DNA from: Entrophospora sp. SA101
Lineage: Eukaryota; Glomeromycota; Glomeromycetes; Entrophosporales; Entrophosporaceae
Assembly (NCBI GenBank): GCA_958430865.1
Contig: CAUDNR010004345.1
Span: 106,031-118,093, forward strand
Length of the DNA stretch: 12,063 nucleotides
Reading direction: 5' to 3'
The notes below the pieces were generated by a model that was given only the letters and a program-made list of their open reading frames with translations, was not told the origin of the DNA and made no database searches. Positions 1 through 8,293 of this stretch are shown piece by piece. Both the position numbers and the translations under genes were made by a program. Position 1 is the stretch's first letter. Every line of letters starts with the position of its first letter.

Positions 1-290
1 AAACATCTAGTTAAATATTCCAGCAAGGATAATAGCCAGTTCCTAAATAATTAACTGTCAGTTCCCAATAATTATTGTTTATTATATTCTAATTCATTAC
101 AATATTTATACCATCGCGTAAAAAAAATATACTGAAGGTTATTTGCTTTACCTAAAATATAAGTGTTCTCCTCCTTTGTTTCTCCGTTAATCTTTTTTTC
201 TTTAACGTGCCCAGGAATAATAGATGGTTTCAATCAGATCCTGTTTGACTCCAGACATCTTCTCCGTGTTTCTCTTTTTCTATTTTCTTT

Positions 291-310
291 GTTTGTTTGT
301 TTGTTTGTTT
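291..310. repeat. (GTTT)5 microsatellite
   Basis: Five consecutive GTTT units followed by a longer T-run. It is a simple repeat in noncoding DNA. Confidence 0.9.
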
Positions 311-409
311 TTTGTACTGTTTTTATTATAGTTACACCATCGCATAAAAAATTTTTTATTATCAAAAAAAAAATTTTCTTTACTTTTTTGAAAATTTTTA
401 TTTTGAAAA

Positions 410-445
410 GTTTTTATTTTTATGAAAGTTTTTATTTTTATGAAA
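410..445. repeat. 18-bp perfect tandem duplication
   Basis: The 18-bp unit GTTTTTATTTTTATGAAA occurs twice head to tail (410-427 and 428-445). A related but diverged block precedes it (about 391-409). It lies in T-rich noncoding DNA and is probably a replication-slippage product. Confidence 0.85.
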
Positions 446-527
446 ATTGGTTGGGAAAATTATTTTTTTAAAAAAGATAAATAAAAAAAAAAGATTTGGT
501 TGTTCTTTTTATACTTTTATTTTTTTG

Positions 528-546
528 TGACGTAACTGTAACGTCA
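528..546. promoter_or_regulatory. Inverted pair of TGACGT half sites (CRE/bZIP-like)
   Basis: TGACGT at 528-533 and its exact reverse complement ACGTCA at 541-546 flank a 7-bp spacer. TGACGT is the core recognised by CREB/ATF-type bZIP factors in fungi and animals. The pair lies about 350 bp upstream of the first ATG of the possible gene at 892-1364. A regulatory role is inference only; in a sequence this long such a pair may arise by chance. Confidence 0.2.
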
Positions 547-891
547 ATAACGCTGACAACCAATAACAATGTCAATGACGATGACATAAATAATATCAAC
601 ATAAATAAAACAACAAATGGATATTTTAATCCCCTTTTTGGCATAGGTTTAAGATTTTTTTCAACTAGTACATTGTAGAGACATTTTATTTATATTGATC
701 ACTTAAGCACTGTGATCCTTTTAACAATGAAGCACAAGAAAGTCGAGGATGGAATTAACACAGAAATTTTATAAGAATAATACCTATTCAAGAGAAGATC
801 AAAGGTGAAGCAAAAGGAGTGAATACACTATTTTTCCTTCAAATAAGATTTTTTTTTTTTTGTATATAGAATATCAATCATTAAATCCAAC

Positions 892-1364
892 ATGAGCCTT
901 GGGCGTAAAGATGGTTTGGAGCACACTTCGGGGTTCGTTTCTAAAGGAACTCACGAGCCATACAGTGGTTAAACAGTAAGCTCTGCAACTTACCATCTTC
1001 CTATAGAAAACATTTAAGCTTCTAATCTTTTGATTTTCTAGCTCTTATATCATTTTTAGCTAAACAGAAAAGCAAACCTTACCTTGGATTTTTACGCTCC
1101 CATCGAAAAATAATGGTTGATTCGACATCTTTATCATCTTCTAATCGGAAAGTTCTTGATGTTTTATGGTCTCGACGATCTTTAACGGAGGTGAAAAAGT
1201 TAGACAAAAGCAATTATGAGGACTTGGAAAATATGATGCGGTTTTTTTATTTTGCAGAGAGCAACTCCTATCCTTGTCACTGCTTGATTAGGAGAATTAC
1301 TGGGAATTTATCGTTGGTAGCTATCCCAGACTTTGATGTTTGGGACTATTCATCAGATAATTAG
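892..1364 (+). CDS. Possible small two-exon gene, unknown function
   Basis: I do not recognise this protein. An ATG at 892 opens a 26-codon frame (starting MSLGRKDGLEHTSGF) in sequence less AT-rich than its surroundings. A strong acceptor, with branch CTAATC and TTTTGATTTTCTAG, ends at 1041. From 1042 the frame stays open to TAG at 1362-1364, passing an internal ATG at 1113 and containing stretches such as KVLDVLWSRRSLTEVKKLDK and YPCHCLIRRITGNLSLVAIP. The donor is uncertain. The good-looking GTAAGC at 976 lies just after an in-frame TAA (970-972), which would leave exon 1 as a short upstream ORF with translation starting at 1113 (83 aa). Weaker GT dinucleotides at 965 and 968 both join exon 1 to exon 2 in frame and would give about 132 aa. 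No signal peptide or membrane segment is obvious. The choice between these models is open. Confidence 0.35.
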
Positions 1365-1416
1365 TTAAATAAAATTTCAGTTCATACTTGGCTTTTAATA
1401 TATCTGAATGAATTAA

Positions 1417-1570
1417 TTGTTTCTATTACATCAACATGAAAACTTTGATGATAATATTTCATATGTTGATTCAAACGAGGATAATTCTGAAACACAAGCA
1501 CTAGTTCACCCTGATAGCTTGCAATCTCTATCTATGAGAAAGAGAGAGAGAGAGAGAGAGAGAAGAATAT
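1417..1570 (+). other. Coding-like acidic/Ser-rich open frame running into an (AG)n repeat
   Basis: The frame is open across this interval and reads as acidic, Asn/Ser-rich protein (around FDDNISYVDSNEDNSETQAL and VHPDSLQSLS) before entering an AG microsatellite that would encode alternating Arg-Glu. There is no ATG at a sensible position and no acceptor immediately upstream, so it cannot be joined cleanly to the frame ending at 1364. It may be an exon or exon remnant of the same locus. This is inferred from composition only. Confidence 0.2.
1541..1562. repeat. (AG)11 microsatellite
   Basis: Eleven perfect AG units, preceded by GAGAA and followed by AAGAAT. It sits inside an open frame on the plus strand, where it would encode Arg-Glu repeats. 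Confidence 0.9.
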
Positions 1571-1712
1571 GCCATCACGAGAAATTAATCACCGTATCTA
1601 AAATGAGTAAATTATTTTGTTGGATCTTCAAAGTTTATAAAAAGAAACCAGTTAGTTATAAACTAAAATATTAACAATAGACTGTGGAATTCAAATTTTA
1701 TCTATATTTGTA

Positions 1713-1812
1713 GATTACACAATCATCACCAACATCACCTTCTTCACCAACACCTGACATGGGTTTTTCTGATGAAGAAAAAGAAACTGTTAAAATGCTC
1801 CCTTCATTGTAA
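1713..1812 (+). other. Coding-like Ser/Pro/Thr-rich terminal exon candidate
   Basis: A possible acceptor (CTATATTTGTAG) is followed at once by an open frame of Ser/Thr/Pro-rich then acidic character (TQSSPTSPSSPTP, then MGFSDEEKETVKMLPSL) ending in TAA at 1810-1812. It resembles the disordered C-terminal tail of a fungal protein. A candidate donor GTATCT lies near 1593 in the preceding open frame, giving an intron of roughly 120 bp. The parent gene is not recognised. Confidence 0.25.
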
Positions 1813-2220
1813 AGGAAAAGAAACTGCTTAATATATTTTGCATAATATTGTACCCCCATTCCTATCATGCTAAAATTTTTACACTATATAAGCGTGACAT
1901 TGTTTTATTAATTATACAAAAATAAAAAAACTGATACAAGTATATTCTTATATGATTTAAATATCAGATTTTTCGGGTTCTGAGTTCTAAGTGATGATGC
2001 ACTCCTCATGTGAGCATTTGAATTGTGTAAAAAAATCAGTATCTATAGATATTCCAAATCAATATAGACGTTAACGTTAAAACAAATCCAAATGTATTAC
2101 TATTTTATTTTGTTATTAAAATGACCCTTAGAAAAGGAGATGGTTCATGGATAAAATTCAATCAGTAAGATAATAAAAGTTTGAAAACCTATCTCTTGAA
2201 ACTTTCATCAGAACAGAACT
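1813..2220. other. AT-rich stretch with no visible gene
   Basis: No frame of protein-like character, RNA gene or clear repeat was seen on either strand. Confidence 0.5.
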
Positions 2221-2442
2221 TTAATTGGTTCTTTCCTTCCCTTTCAACGACTGCTCAACAACATCTATAGATAAACATAATTTTTCTTGGATGAAAATGT
2301 AACCCTGAAATACTTGGTAATACAAACGTTCACTTTGTCTGGTTTTGTTGCAACATGCCCCAACTAATTTAACTAATTTATTTATTGTAGTATTTATATC
2401 ACAAATTTGCCTCGCGCTATATTTGCCACGCTGACTCCCCAT
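2221..2442 (-). CDS. Small helical ORF, unknown function (possible gene fragment)
   Basis: A 73-codon frame from ATG (2440-2442) to TAA. It is mainly amphipathic-helix-like, with evenly spaced hydrophobics (INTTINKLVKLVGACCNKTR, then LYYQVFQGYIFIQEKLCLSI). Its base composition is less AT-rich than the flanks and it has no low-complexity tract, so it looks more like genuine coding sequence than most short frames here. There is no signal peptide. It resembles one helical hairpin of larger fungal helical-bundle regions, but no family can be named. A TAA lies immediately upstream of the ATG, so it is either a complete tiny gene or a fragment. Confidence 0.3.
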   Translation of the reverse strand: MGSQRGKYSARQICDINTTINKLVKLVGACCNKTRQSERLYYQVFQGYIFIQEKLCLSIDVVEQSLKGKERTN

Positions 2443-3564
2443 TTATAGGTATGTATGCGAAACAAACTTTATTTCTATATATCAAGCAAATATTGATAAC
2501 AAATAAGTGATTGAGTCATGTGATTTTATATAATATTGTTTTGGGATTTGATAAATTGGTCCAGGAGACGCAGCATTTAAATTCCGTAGATATAAAACAA
2601 ACAAATGAGTCATTGAATAATGGCTAGGCATCCCTCAAAAATTCAAAAATGTCGTACATTTCATAGTGAAAAATCAAACTTTACATATAAAACTTTATAC
2701 ATAAGTGTTTTGAAGAAGCCGATCCACCAAAGTTGAGTTCACAAGGCAAATACCTTTATGTTTTTCTGAATTTCATCAAATTTGTAGCAAAAATGACCAT
2801 TAGACACTATATTAAATAAATACATTTTACTTCTTGTGGTTGTTTGCAATTAAAATTCTACAAGTGATAATGAAATTAAAACAATTATGATAATCATAAA
2901 TAGTGAGTGAATAACTTTATACATAAATAAATTCGACAATCTTTTGACAAAAAAATTTTCATTTTAATGGTATATATACTCTCCATACAACCAACACTCC
3001 ACCTCTATATGTAATTTTTTTTGCTATAGATAGAGAGTGTTACTAAAATGAAAAACGAATCGGGGACAAAAGTAAAGTTTATGAACTCTACCAACTCCAA
3101 GGCGCAATACTAGGTTGTTCAAATACTATGAATTATTCAAGTCACACATCAAGGTATCTTGTTAAATCATTAAGTCATACAGTATAATCGATTTATTTGT
3201 TTTGTTCTATTTAAAAAAAGTTAAAAGTAAGTGTTTTTTTAAAACCTTCATGCCTTTTCGTGGAAGGAATGTAAAAAAAAATAAAGAAAGCCAAGTTCTT
3301 ACAAAAGAAAATTTATTTTTTATAACCGATCCTTTTTTAAAAAAGCTATAGAAGAGTTCTTTACTAAAGGTTATATTAAAAGGAAGCTGAGGATTTGTTC
3401 TTACAAGGAAAAAAATTTCAACAAATGGTGATATAAATTTTTATTTTACAAATATGTACGCGTTTTGTGTTTTATTTATTTCTACTAATAAATACTAGTA
3501 ATTTCATAGTGCGTGGATTCACAAAATCTATATATGTAACATCGAGTTATAATAATGGTAACAG
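2443..3564. other. Long AT-rich stretch with no visible gene
   Basis: Both strands were scanned and frames are short and stop-rich. No tRNA-like cloverleaf, terminal inverted repeats or conserved protein motif was noticed. Confidence 0.5.
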
Positions 3565-3772
3565 TTTAATGATAATGATAATAATGATATTAGTAATAGT
3601 GAACCTTTAAAAATATTAACAGATAGGTCAAGTTTGAGTTTGCGTGTTTTTGATCAGAATTTGATGTTCTTAAATTTTAATACTTTAAATAATAATGACA
3701 ATAAGTAATGATAGTAGTGGTGGACAATTAGGTAATAACAATAATGGCGAACTATCTGATTATGAAAATTAA
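3565..3772 (+). pseudogene. Asn/Asp-rich coding-like scraps in two frames
   Basis: After a possible acceptor (TAACAG ending at 3564) a frame is open for 47 codons to TAA 3706-3708, reading Asn/Asp-rich and then LTDRSSLSLRVFDQNLMFLN. A second frame overlaps its end from ATG 3695 to TAA 3770-3772 and continues the same character (SNDSSGGQLGNNNNGELSDY). The shared style on both sides of a frame change suggests a decayed Asn-rich protein gene. Chance translation of AAT/GAT repeats is a real alternative. No domain is visible. Confidence 0.2.
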
Positions 3773-5076
3773 ATTTTTAGTCAATCGCTGGGAATTTTTC
3801 ATCGACTGACATCACTACTTTAAAGATAACTGTTTCGATTTGAGAAATAATCAAATTATACCCAAAACTAATTCACCTATTATCTTTATTGTCATCGATT
3901 AAGTTCGCTCTCCCAAAATTAATCGGTGACAATATTAATTAATAATTTATTAGTGCACGTCGAACGAAATAATGAAAAATCAACATCTCCGGGTAACATA
4001 AAATTTGAATTATTCAAAGAACAACTTCAACGCCAAAAAAAATTTTTTATCAAACCATAGTGATTGACTCAACGACAAAAGAATTTAGCATCTTTGTTTT
4101 ATCATTTTTAAAGCTTCAACTTCAAAATTAAATCTTATAAAACCTGTACCTAAATCTGTCACTATGTAATACATACCAATATTAACCTCGGACACTAAAG
4201 CGCGTTTTTAACTTCAAAGTCAAAATCGAAGAACATCAAGTTAACACAACTTGTGTGTGTGCAAAAGTTATCCTACACACCAATATTGACCTGTCTATGT
4301 ATGTTTTAAAGTCAGGAGCTAAAGACAATTCGAACGCGGTATTGATTTTATGAAATGTAGTTTTGTTATGATTGCAATATTTATTATGATTGCATTTTTT
4401 TTAATTAGTTTCATAATATAATTAGTTTCCAATTTAAGAAGCTAATTATTGAAAATATGAATTTTTTCCATGAGTAATTGAATCTTTCTTTGAAGGCGCT
4501 GATATACAAGTAATACCATACTATTTACTATACATATATACTAAGTCTTTCCCAATGAGAGATTAATTTTTTGCTGAAATACCTTACCCATGAAAGAAAT
4601 GGAAATACCTTTTTGGAAAGACATTCGCATTACAAAAAATTTCACAAATGTCAAAAGATACTTTTACAAAAAAAAAACAAAAAAAAAAAATATTAAATAT
4701 AAATTTTATATATGTATGTGATTAATGGATTAATAGGGAGTATGCCTATTTATATTATATATATCTTGATTGGTTACTCTTACAAATTTATTGATATAAA
4801 ATCATATTCTATGTACGGTAAAGAAGAAAAAGGAAACATATATATAAATTAATATTAATTACAAATTCTAAATCTTTAATGTGATAAATAATTGTAAATA
4901 TCCATTAATTGTTAAAAAGATTATTTAGATGTCTAAAAAAACAGTCAACTAACTAACTATAACCCAAAATACACATGTGTATAGTAAAAAGTTCTTTGAT
5001 CCGATTTTTGACAATAACTAGCATCACATATGTGTAAAATCGATCAATATTGTTACAGTATAAGATTACATGCAAT
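3773..5076. other. AT-rich intergenic stretch downstream of the RBR ligase gene
   Basis: No gene is visible. There is a pair of similar 14-bp blocks (ACCAATATTAACCT at 4175-4188 and ACCAATATTGACCT at 4279-4292), a long interrupted A-run near 4669-4690, and short TA repeats. The part nearest 5076 is expected to contain the 3' UTR of the minus-strand ligase gene, but no unambiguous polyadenylation signal was fixed. Confidence 0.5.
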
Positions 5077-5571
5077 TTAATTTGTTATGTCTACCTGGAA
5101 TTCCCATCGATTGTCTAATAATCCTCTAGCAGTATCTTCCAATAGTACTTCCCTTCGACTTCCAACATACACTGTCTTATTTAATACTTGTTGTTTTAAT
5201 TCACTGATTTTATCAGGATCAATAGGTTTTTCTAATAATTCTGAAAGTTGCTCTACTGCTACTTCGAGATCACGTTGATTATCCTCAAAAATTGCTGTTT
5301 CATTGTTGCGCGTTAGGTAGAAGGCAAAAGCATATGTCCATTTAAGAGTCATACGACAATGAACAAGAATATCAACAGCTTTCTTCAAAAATTGGACTTC
5401 AATCCAAGATAAATCAGAAGTTTGTTGCATTTCTTCCATTTTCTTTTCAGTCTTATTATATAGTTCTCGATCAAGTTTAGCAGATTGCTCGTGATTAGCG
5501 AAACGATTGTAATACTATATATTTATATACAAAAAAATCAATTAATATAAATAATAAAAATACAAATATAA

Positions 5572-5603
<32 letters not shown>

Positions 5604-6985
5604 GCTTACATGAAGATATCTCTCAAGAGATGCTCGGGATTTTGCTTGTGAATCCCTTGCGTCAATACTATTTTTTTCATCAAACCGATTACAATTATAC
5701 CAACTAGTTCCATGTTCCGACCAAGGACCCATACAAACCCAACAGAATTCATACTTGCATTTACGGCAAGTCATATGATTACACCCACCATTCTTTTCAA
5801 TTGTTGAATGGCATTTCCCACATTCTTTTGTATGAGCAGAAATCCAATTTGCAGTCTCTGAATCATCTTCACATTTTTTAATCCATTTTTTAACAAGCGC
5901 ACAAATAGATGGTTGATGGTCTGGTAAACCACAACCAAAACAAAAACGATGACAGCAATGACATTCAACTGTAGGAACAATGGTGGTGAGTGAAGCTTGT
6001 GGAACATGACATTCAATTGCATATTCACAACTCGGAGCCGGGCACCAATGCAGATTTTCATTATCATCAACGTATGTCCGATTCAGTAAGTTTCGATATC
6101 TATTGATTAGAAATAAATAAGCATATATATAATTTAAAAAAATCTCCTATTACAAATATTTAATAACAATAACAATAGTAATAACGATTATAATTTACCT
6201 TTCATTTATATCTTTATCAACCAACATTTCAACGGTCGTTTCATCAACAATTACATTACATTTATTTGCCATACACAATATTCTACGGCTTTCACCTTCT
6301 TCTTTGATTTTTTGTGTCAAATAATGTTCATAACAATCTTTGCAAAATCTGTGTCCGCATGATAGAGCTATAGTGACCGTATTTCTATCATCATTACAAC
6401 AAATCTCACAAATGAAACCAGACGATTTCATAAATTTTGGTGCCTTAATCGTATCAGTTATGACTCCTGCTGAATCCAAAACACCTTTCTCTTCATCCAT
6501 GTAACGTTCTAAAAGTCTTTCCTTATTCCAACGAAAATGGCGAAGTAAAGTAGCAACATGTTGTTTTTGGATGCCAAGAATAATAGATACATGAGAAATT
6601 TCATCTTCCTGATTCTTAACAATGTCTTTAACGGAATGAACTTTAAAATCTACTTGGTAACTTTTTTTACGATCTTTTTCTGGGACTACTTCTGAAAAGT
6701 TTAAATCTACCTCATCTTCATCTACATATTCTTCAGCATCATCATCATCATCGTCACCTACGAATCCATCTTTTGTTTATTAAAGAATATATTATTTTGA
6801 AAATTTAAGATTTTGTTAGATTAATTTATTTATACAAAGTATACCACCATTTTTTTCTTTGATGGTTTTATTTATATATGTATGTATGTATGTATATAAT
6901 GCCAAATAGTAATCAATATTAATATAATACCAGAATCCTGATAGGAATCCTCATACATTGCCTCCTCGTCAGAAAGATCCGACAT
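5077..6985 (-). CDS. Ariadne-type RBR E3 ubiquitin-protein ligase, four exons, 517 aa
   Basis: Spliced on the complement as 6931-6985, 6199-6769, 5610-6099, 5077-5514, with GT donors and AG acceptors; phases agree and give 517 codons plus TAA. RBR ligases accept ubiquitin from an E2 on RING1 and pass it through a RING2 cysteine to substrate. Residues about 20-45 form an acidic region (one run of six Asp). A UBA-like helical stretch lies at about 60-108. RING1 carries Cys139, 142, 156, His158, Cys161, 164, 184, 189. IBR carries Cys228, 233, 255, 257, 262, 265, His270, Cys275. RING2 carries Cys302, 305, 320, 323, 328, 331, His338, Cys345, with Cys315 in EKNGGCNHM as the catalytic cysteine. The C-terminal Ariadne domain (about 350-517) includes EEMQQ and SWIEVQFLKKAVDIL and in relatives masks that cysteine. 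The start at 6985 begins MSDLSDEEAMYEDSY, an acidic N-terminus typical of Ariadne. No lesion is seen, so it appears functional. Cytosolic or nuclear location is inferred. Confidence 0.94.
5515..5609 (-). other. Intron 3 of the RBR ligase gene, containing TA-rich simple repeat
   Basis: Donor GTAAGC and acceptor ATATAG on the minus strand, phase 0, 95 bp. On the plus strand about 5569-5602 is a run of AAATAT units passing into (TA)n, an expansion-prone repeat filling much of the intron. The join is supported because flanking codons read SLERYLH then YYNRF, as expected in Ariadne proteins. Confidence 0.85.
6770..6930 (-). other. Intron 1 of the RBR ligase gene, with a TATG microsatellite
   Basis: Donor GTATTA and acceptor ACAAAAG on the minus strand, 161 bp, the longest confident intron in the window. 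The plus strand carries a (TATG)n run at about 6877-6895. The acceptor lacks a pyrimidine tract, unlike the other introns, but the join preserves the acidic reading frame (YQDS then DGFVGDDD). Confidence 0.75.
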
Positions 6986-7715
6986 TGATTCAATTTTGCG
7001 TTTTTTATACTTTGGGGACGACGTTTTGTTCACTCCAAAAATTTATTAATAGTTTATTTGTTTGTAACAAGCTTTCCCACAAAATAATAGGCAGTAAATC
7101 AAGTATTGTTTTTTTTAAAAAAAAGAAAAAAAAATATTAATATAAAATAAAGGGATTCAAATATAAATATAATCACGTGTAACATTATTAATTTTCCCAA
7201 AACTGCTCATTTCATTTTTCATATATAGATTAGAATGAATGCACATATACCCCTTTACAAGATATTGTTTCAAACGTGAACATCAAAAGTCAAAATTATT
7301 AAGTTCACTAAAAATAAAATCTATTTTAACAACTTGAATTTTTGGTTTAGTTTTAAGATATTGTAATGTAGATTAATAATCTTTTATGTTGCTGTAACTT
7401 CAGAAATGCCTAAGCTTGATCTTACTGAAAAAATAAAAAAAAATACAGTCAACAGTTTTTTAGCTTCCGGAAATTACTACAATAATTAGAGAATGCATAT
7501 TTGATAAAAAAATTTATTTCCAACAAAAATACATCTTATAAAATACTTTTGACGATTAACAAGTAAACCTTATTACACTAAATCAGAAAATCCTCCCTCC
7601 CTATAGCTAATTGTGGCTTCGTAGAAAGTCATCATTGCTGCTGCTTCCAGCTAGACATATTCTGCTACAGTTAAATGGCAAGCAAAGAGGTCAGTAAGTC
7701 CTCCTTATAAATGGA
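6986..7715. other. Upstream region of the RBR ligase gene and gene-free AT-rich DNA
   Basis: It should hold the 5' UTR and promoter of the minus-strand ligase gene. A TATAAAAAA-like sequence on the minus strand lies only about 15 bp before the ATG, too close to act as a normal TATA box. Further right there are A-runs and AT-rich sequence. From about 7590 the composition becomes less AT-rich as the Fanzor remnant begins; this may be its former C-terminal coding end or 3' flank, with several stops. Confidence 0.45.
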
Positions 7716-7904
7716 TCAGGTGCAAAAAATGTTCCTTATGTTATGAGCAGCATTAACATCTCGATTCCAATGTGTCAGACAGACCAGAATCTTTGATGCC
7801 TTATCAAACCACCCACCACACAAAGAACAGACTGAGGAAGTACAGAACTCATCAATGAACATTTCCAGTATTAGTATGAATATGTCACAAATTACGTACC
7901 TTCC
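7716..7904 (-). pseudogene. Fanzor (eukaryotic TnpB-like nuclease) C-terminal remnant
   Basis: An open minus-strand frame without a start reads FIDEFCTSSVCSLCGG, then DKASKILVCLTH, then WNRDVNAAHNIRNIF before TGA at 7716-7718. The order (Asp-Glu-Phe-x-Thr-Ser, a CxxC zinc-ribbon half, then W-N-R-D-x-N-A-A-x-N-I) matches the zinc ribbon and RuvC-III motif at the C-terminus of TnpB/Fanzor proteins. These are transposon-encoded, RNA-guided DNA endonucleases carried by eukaryotic mobile elements. The third catalytic Asp (in NRDVNAA) is present. The second zinc pair is damaged: after VC the next expected Cys is missing and the spacing to WNRD is short. Upstream a TAA (7905-7907) closes the frame, and no RuvC-I/II part was found in the adjoining sequence. 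It is a fossil, not an active nuclease. Family assignment is from motif knowledge, without a search. Confidence 0.72.
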
Positions 7905-8046
7905 TTATATACGGTTTTTCAGTATGTTACAAACTCTGTTCTGATTTCGTATCAATTCTGCTAAATTTGAAAGGGGTAATTTTTCAAAACCGTATAAAAA
8001 ATACGTTAATTCCGTATGTTTTGATTCCGCGTATAATGCACGTAAT
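7891..8046. repeat. Nested inverted repeats beside the Fanzor remnant (possible MITE-like block)
   Basis: TATACGGTTTT at 7908-7918 is the exact reverse complement of AAAACCGTATA at 7986-7996. Outside these, ATTACGT (7891-7897) pairs with ACGTAAT (8040-8046). Further CCGTAT/TACGTT words occur between. The arms are short and unequally spaced. The block overlaps the broken upstream end of the Fanzor frame, so it could be a small non-autonomous element that interrupted it. From 8047 to 8293 nothing else is recognised. Confidence 0.35.
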
Positions 8047-8293
8047 GTGTACTGAAATACATTTATTTTATTAGCAGATCAATCAATTGTTGTACAAAAG
8101 TACTTTTTTTATTTTAAAAATCATTATTATTATTATACAAACATTAATAACATTTCTCTCTTTTATATACATTAATATGTAGTACGGTTAGATAATTTCT
8201 ATCAGAGAGCTTTCTAGAAATCAGCAAAAGTGGAGAACAAAGAAATACATGGTAGTGGTATTATTATAATAAATAGTACAACATAATATCACT

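Larger units (their letters stand above)
1..891. other. AT-rich noncoding stretch upstream of the first possible gene
   Basis: No gene is supported here. Open frames exist, but they are made of T-runs, tandem repeats and AAT/GAT-rich low-complexity sequence and have no convincing start or protein character. The stretch holds a GTTT microsatellite, an 18-bp tandem duplication, two CRE-like half sites in inverted orientation, and two similar short blocks (CCATCGCGTAAAAAA near 110 and CCATCGCATAAAAAA near 337). Confidence 0.6.

Noticed and set aside
163..678. Two open frames of about 100 and 60 codons in the left end
   Set aside because: They use non-ATG starts and consist of Phe/Leu/Lys runs from T- and A-homopolymers, an 18-bp tandem repeat and AAT/GAT-rich sequence. 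No domain, signal or intron context supports them.
892..975. Possible tRNA or small structured RNA, suggested by the less AT-rich sequence and GGTTCG
   Set aside because: No acceptor stem, anticodon arm or complete T-loop (GGTTCRANYCC) can be built around it.
5087..5278. Plus-strand open frame within the RBR ligase gene
   Set aside because: It lies wholly opposite the last exon of the Ariadne-type ligase, whose minus-strand frame is strongly conserved.
5758..5850. Short C-x2-C spacing (Cys320-Cys323) in RING2 compared with human HHARI
   Set aside because: The compact CRKC spacing is common in other RBR proteins, so it is not evidence of an unusual enzyme.
5771..6070. Long minus-strand frame overlapping exon 3 of the ligase
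   Set aside because: It is the alternative frame of the exon that encodes IBR and RING2. The conserved Cys/His pattern is in the other frame.
7000..7013. TATA-box-like TATAAAAAA on the minus strand before the ligase ATG
   Set aside because: It ends only about 15 bp from the ATG, too close to leave a transcription start and leader, and such words are frequent in AT-rich DNA.
6958..7140. Plus-strand frame over the start of the ligase gene
   Set aside because: It is antisense to exon 1 and the upstream region of the ligase and ends in poly-Lys from an A-run.
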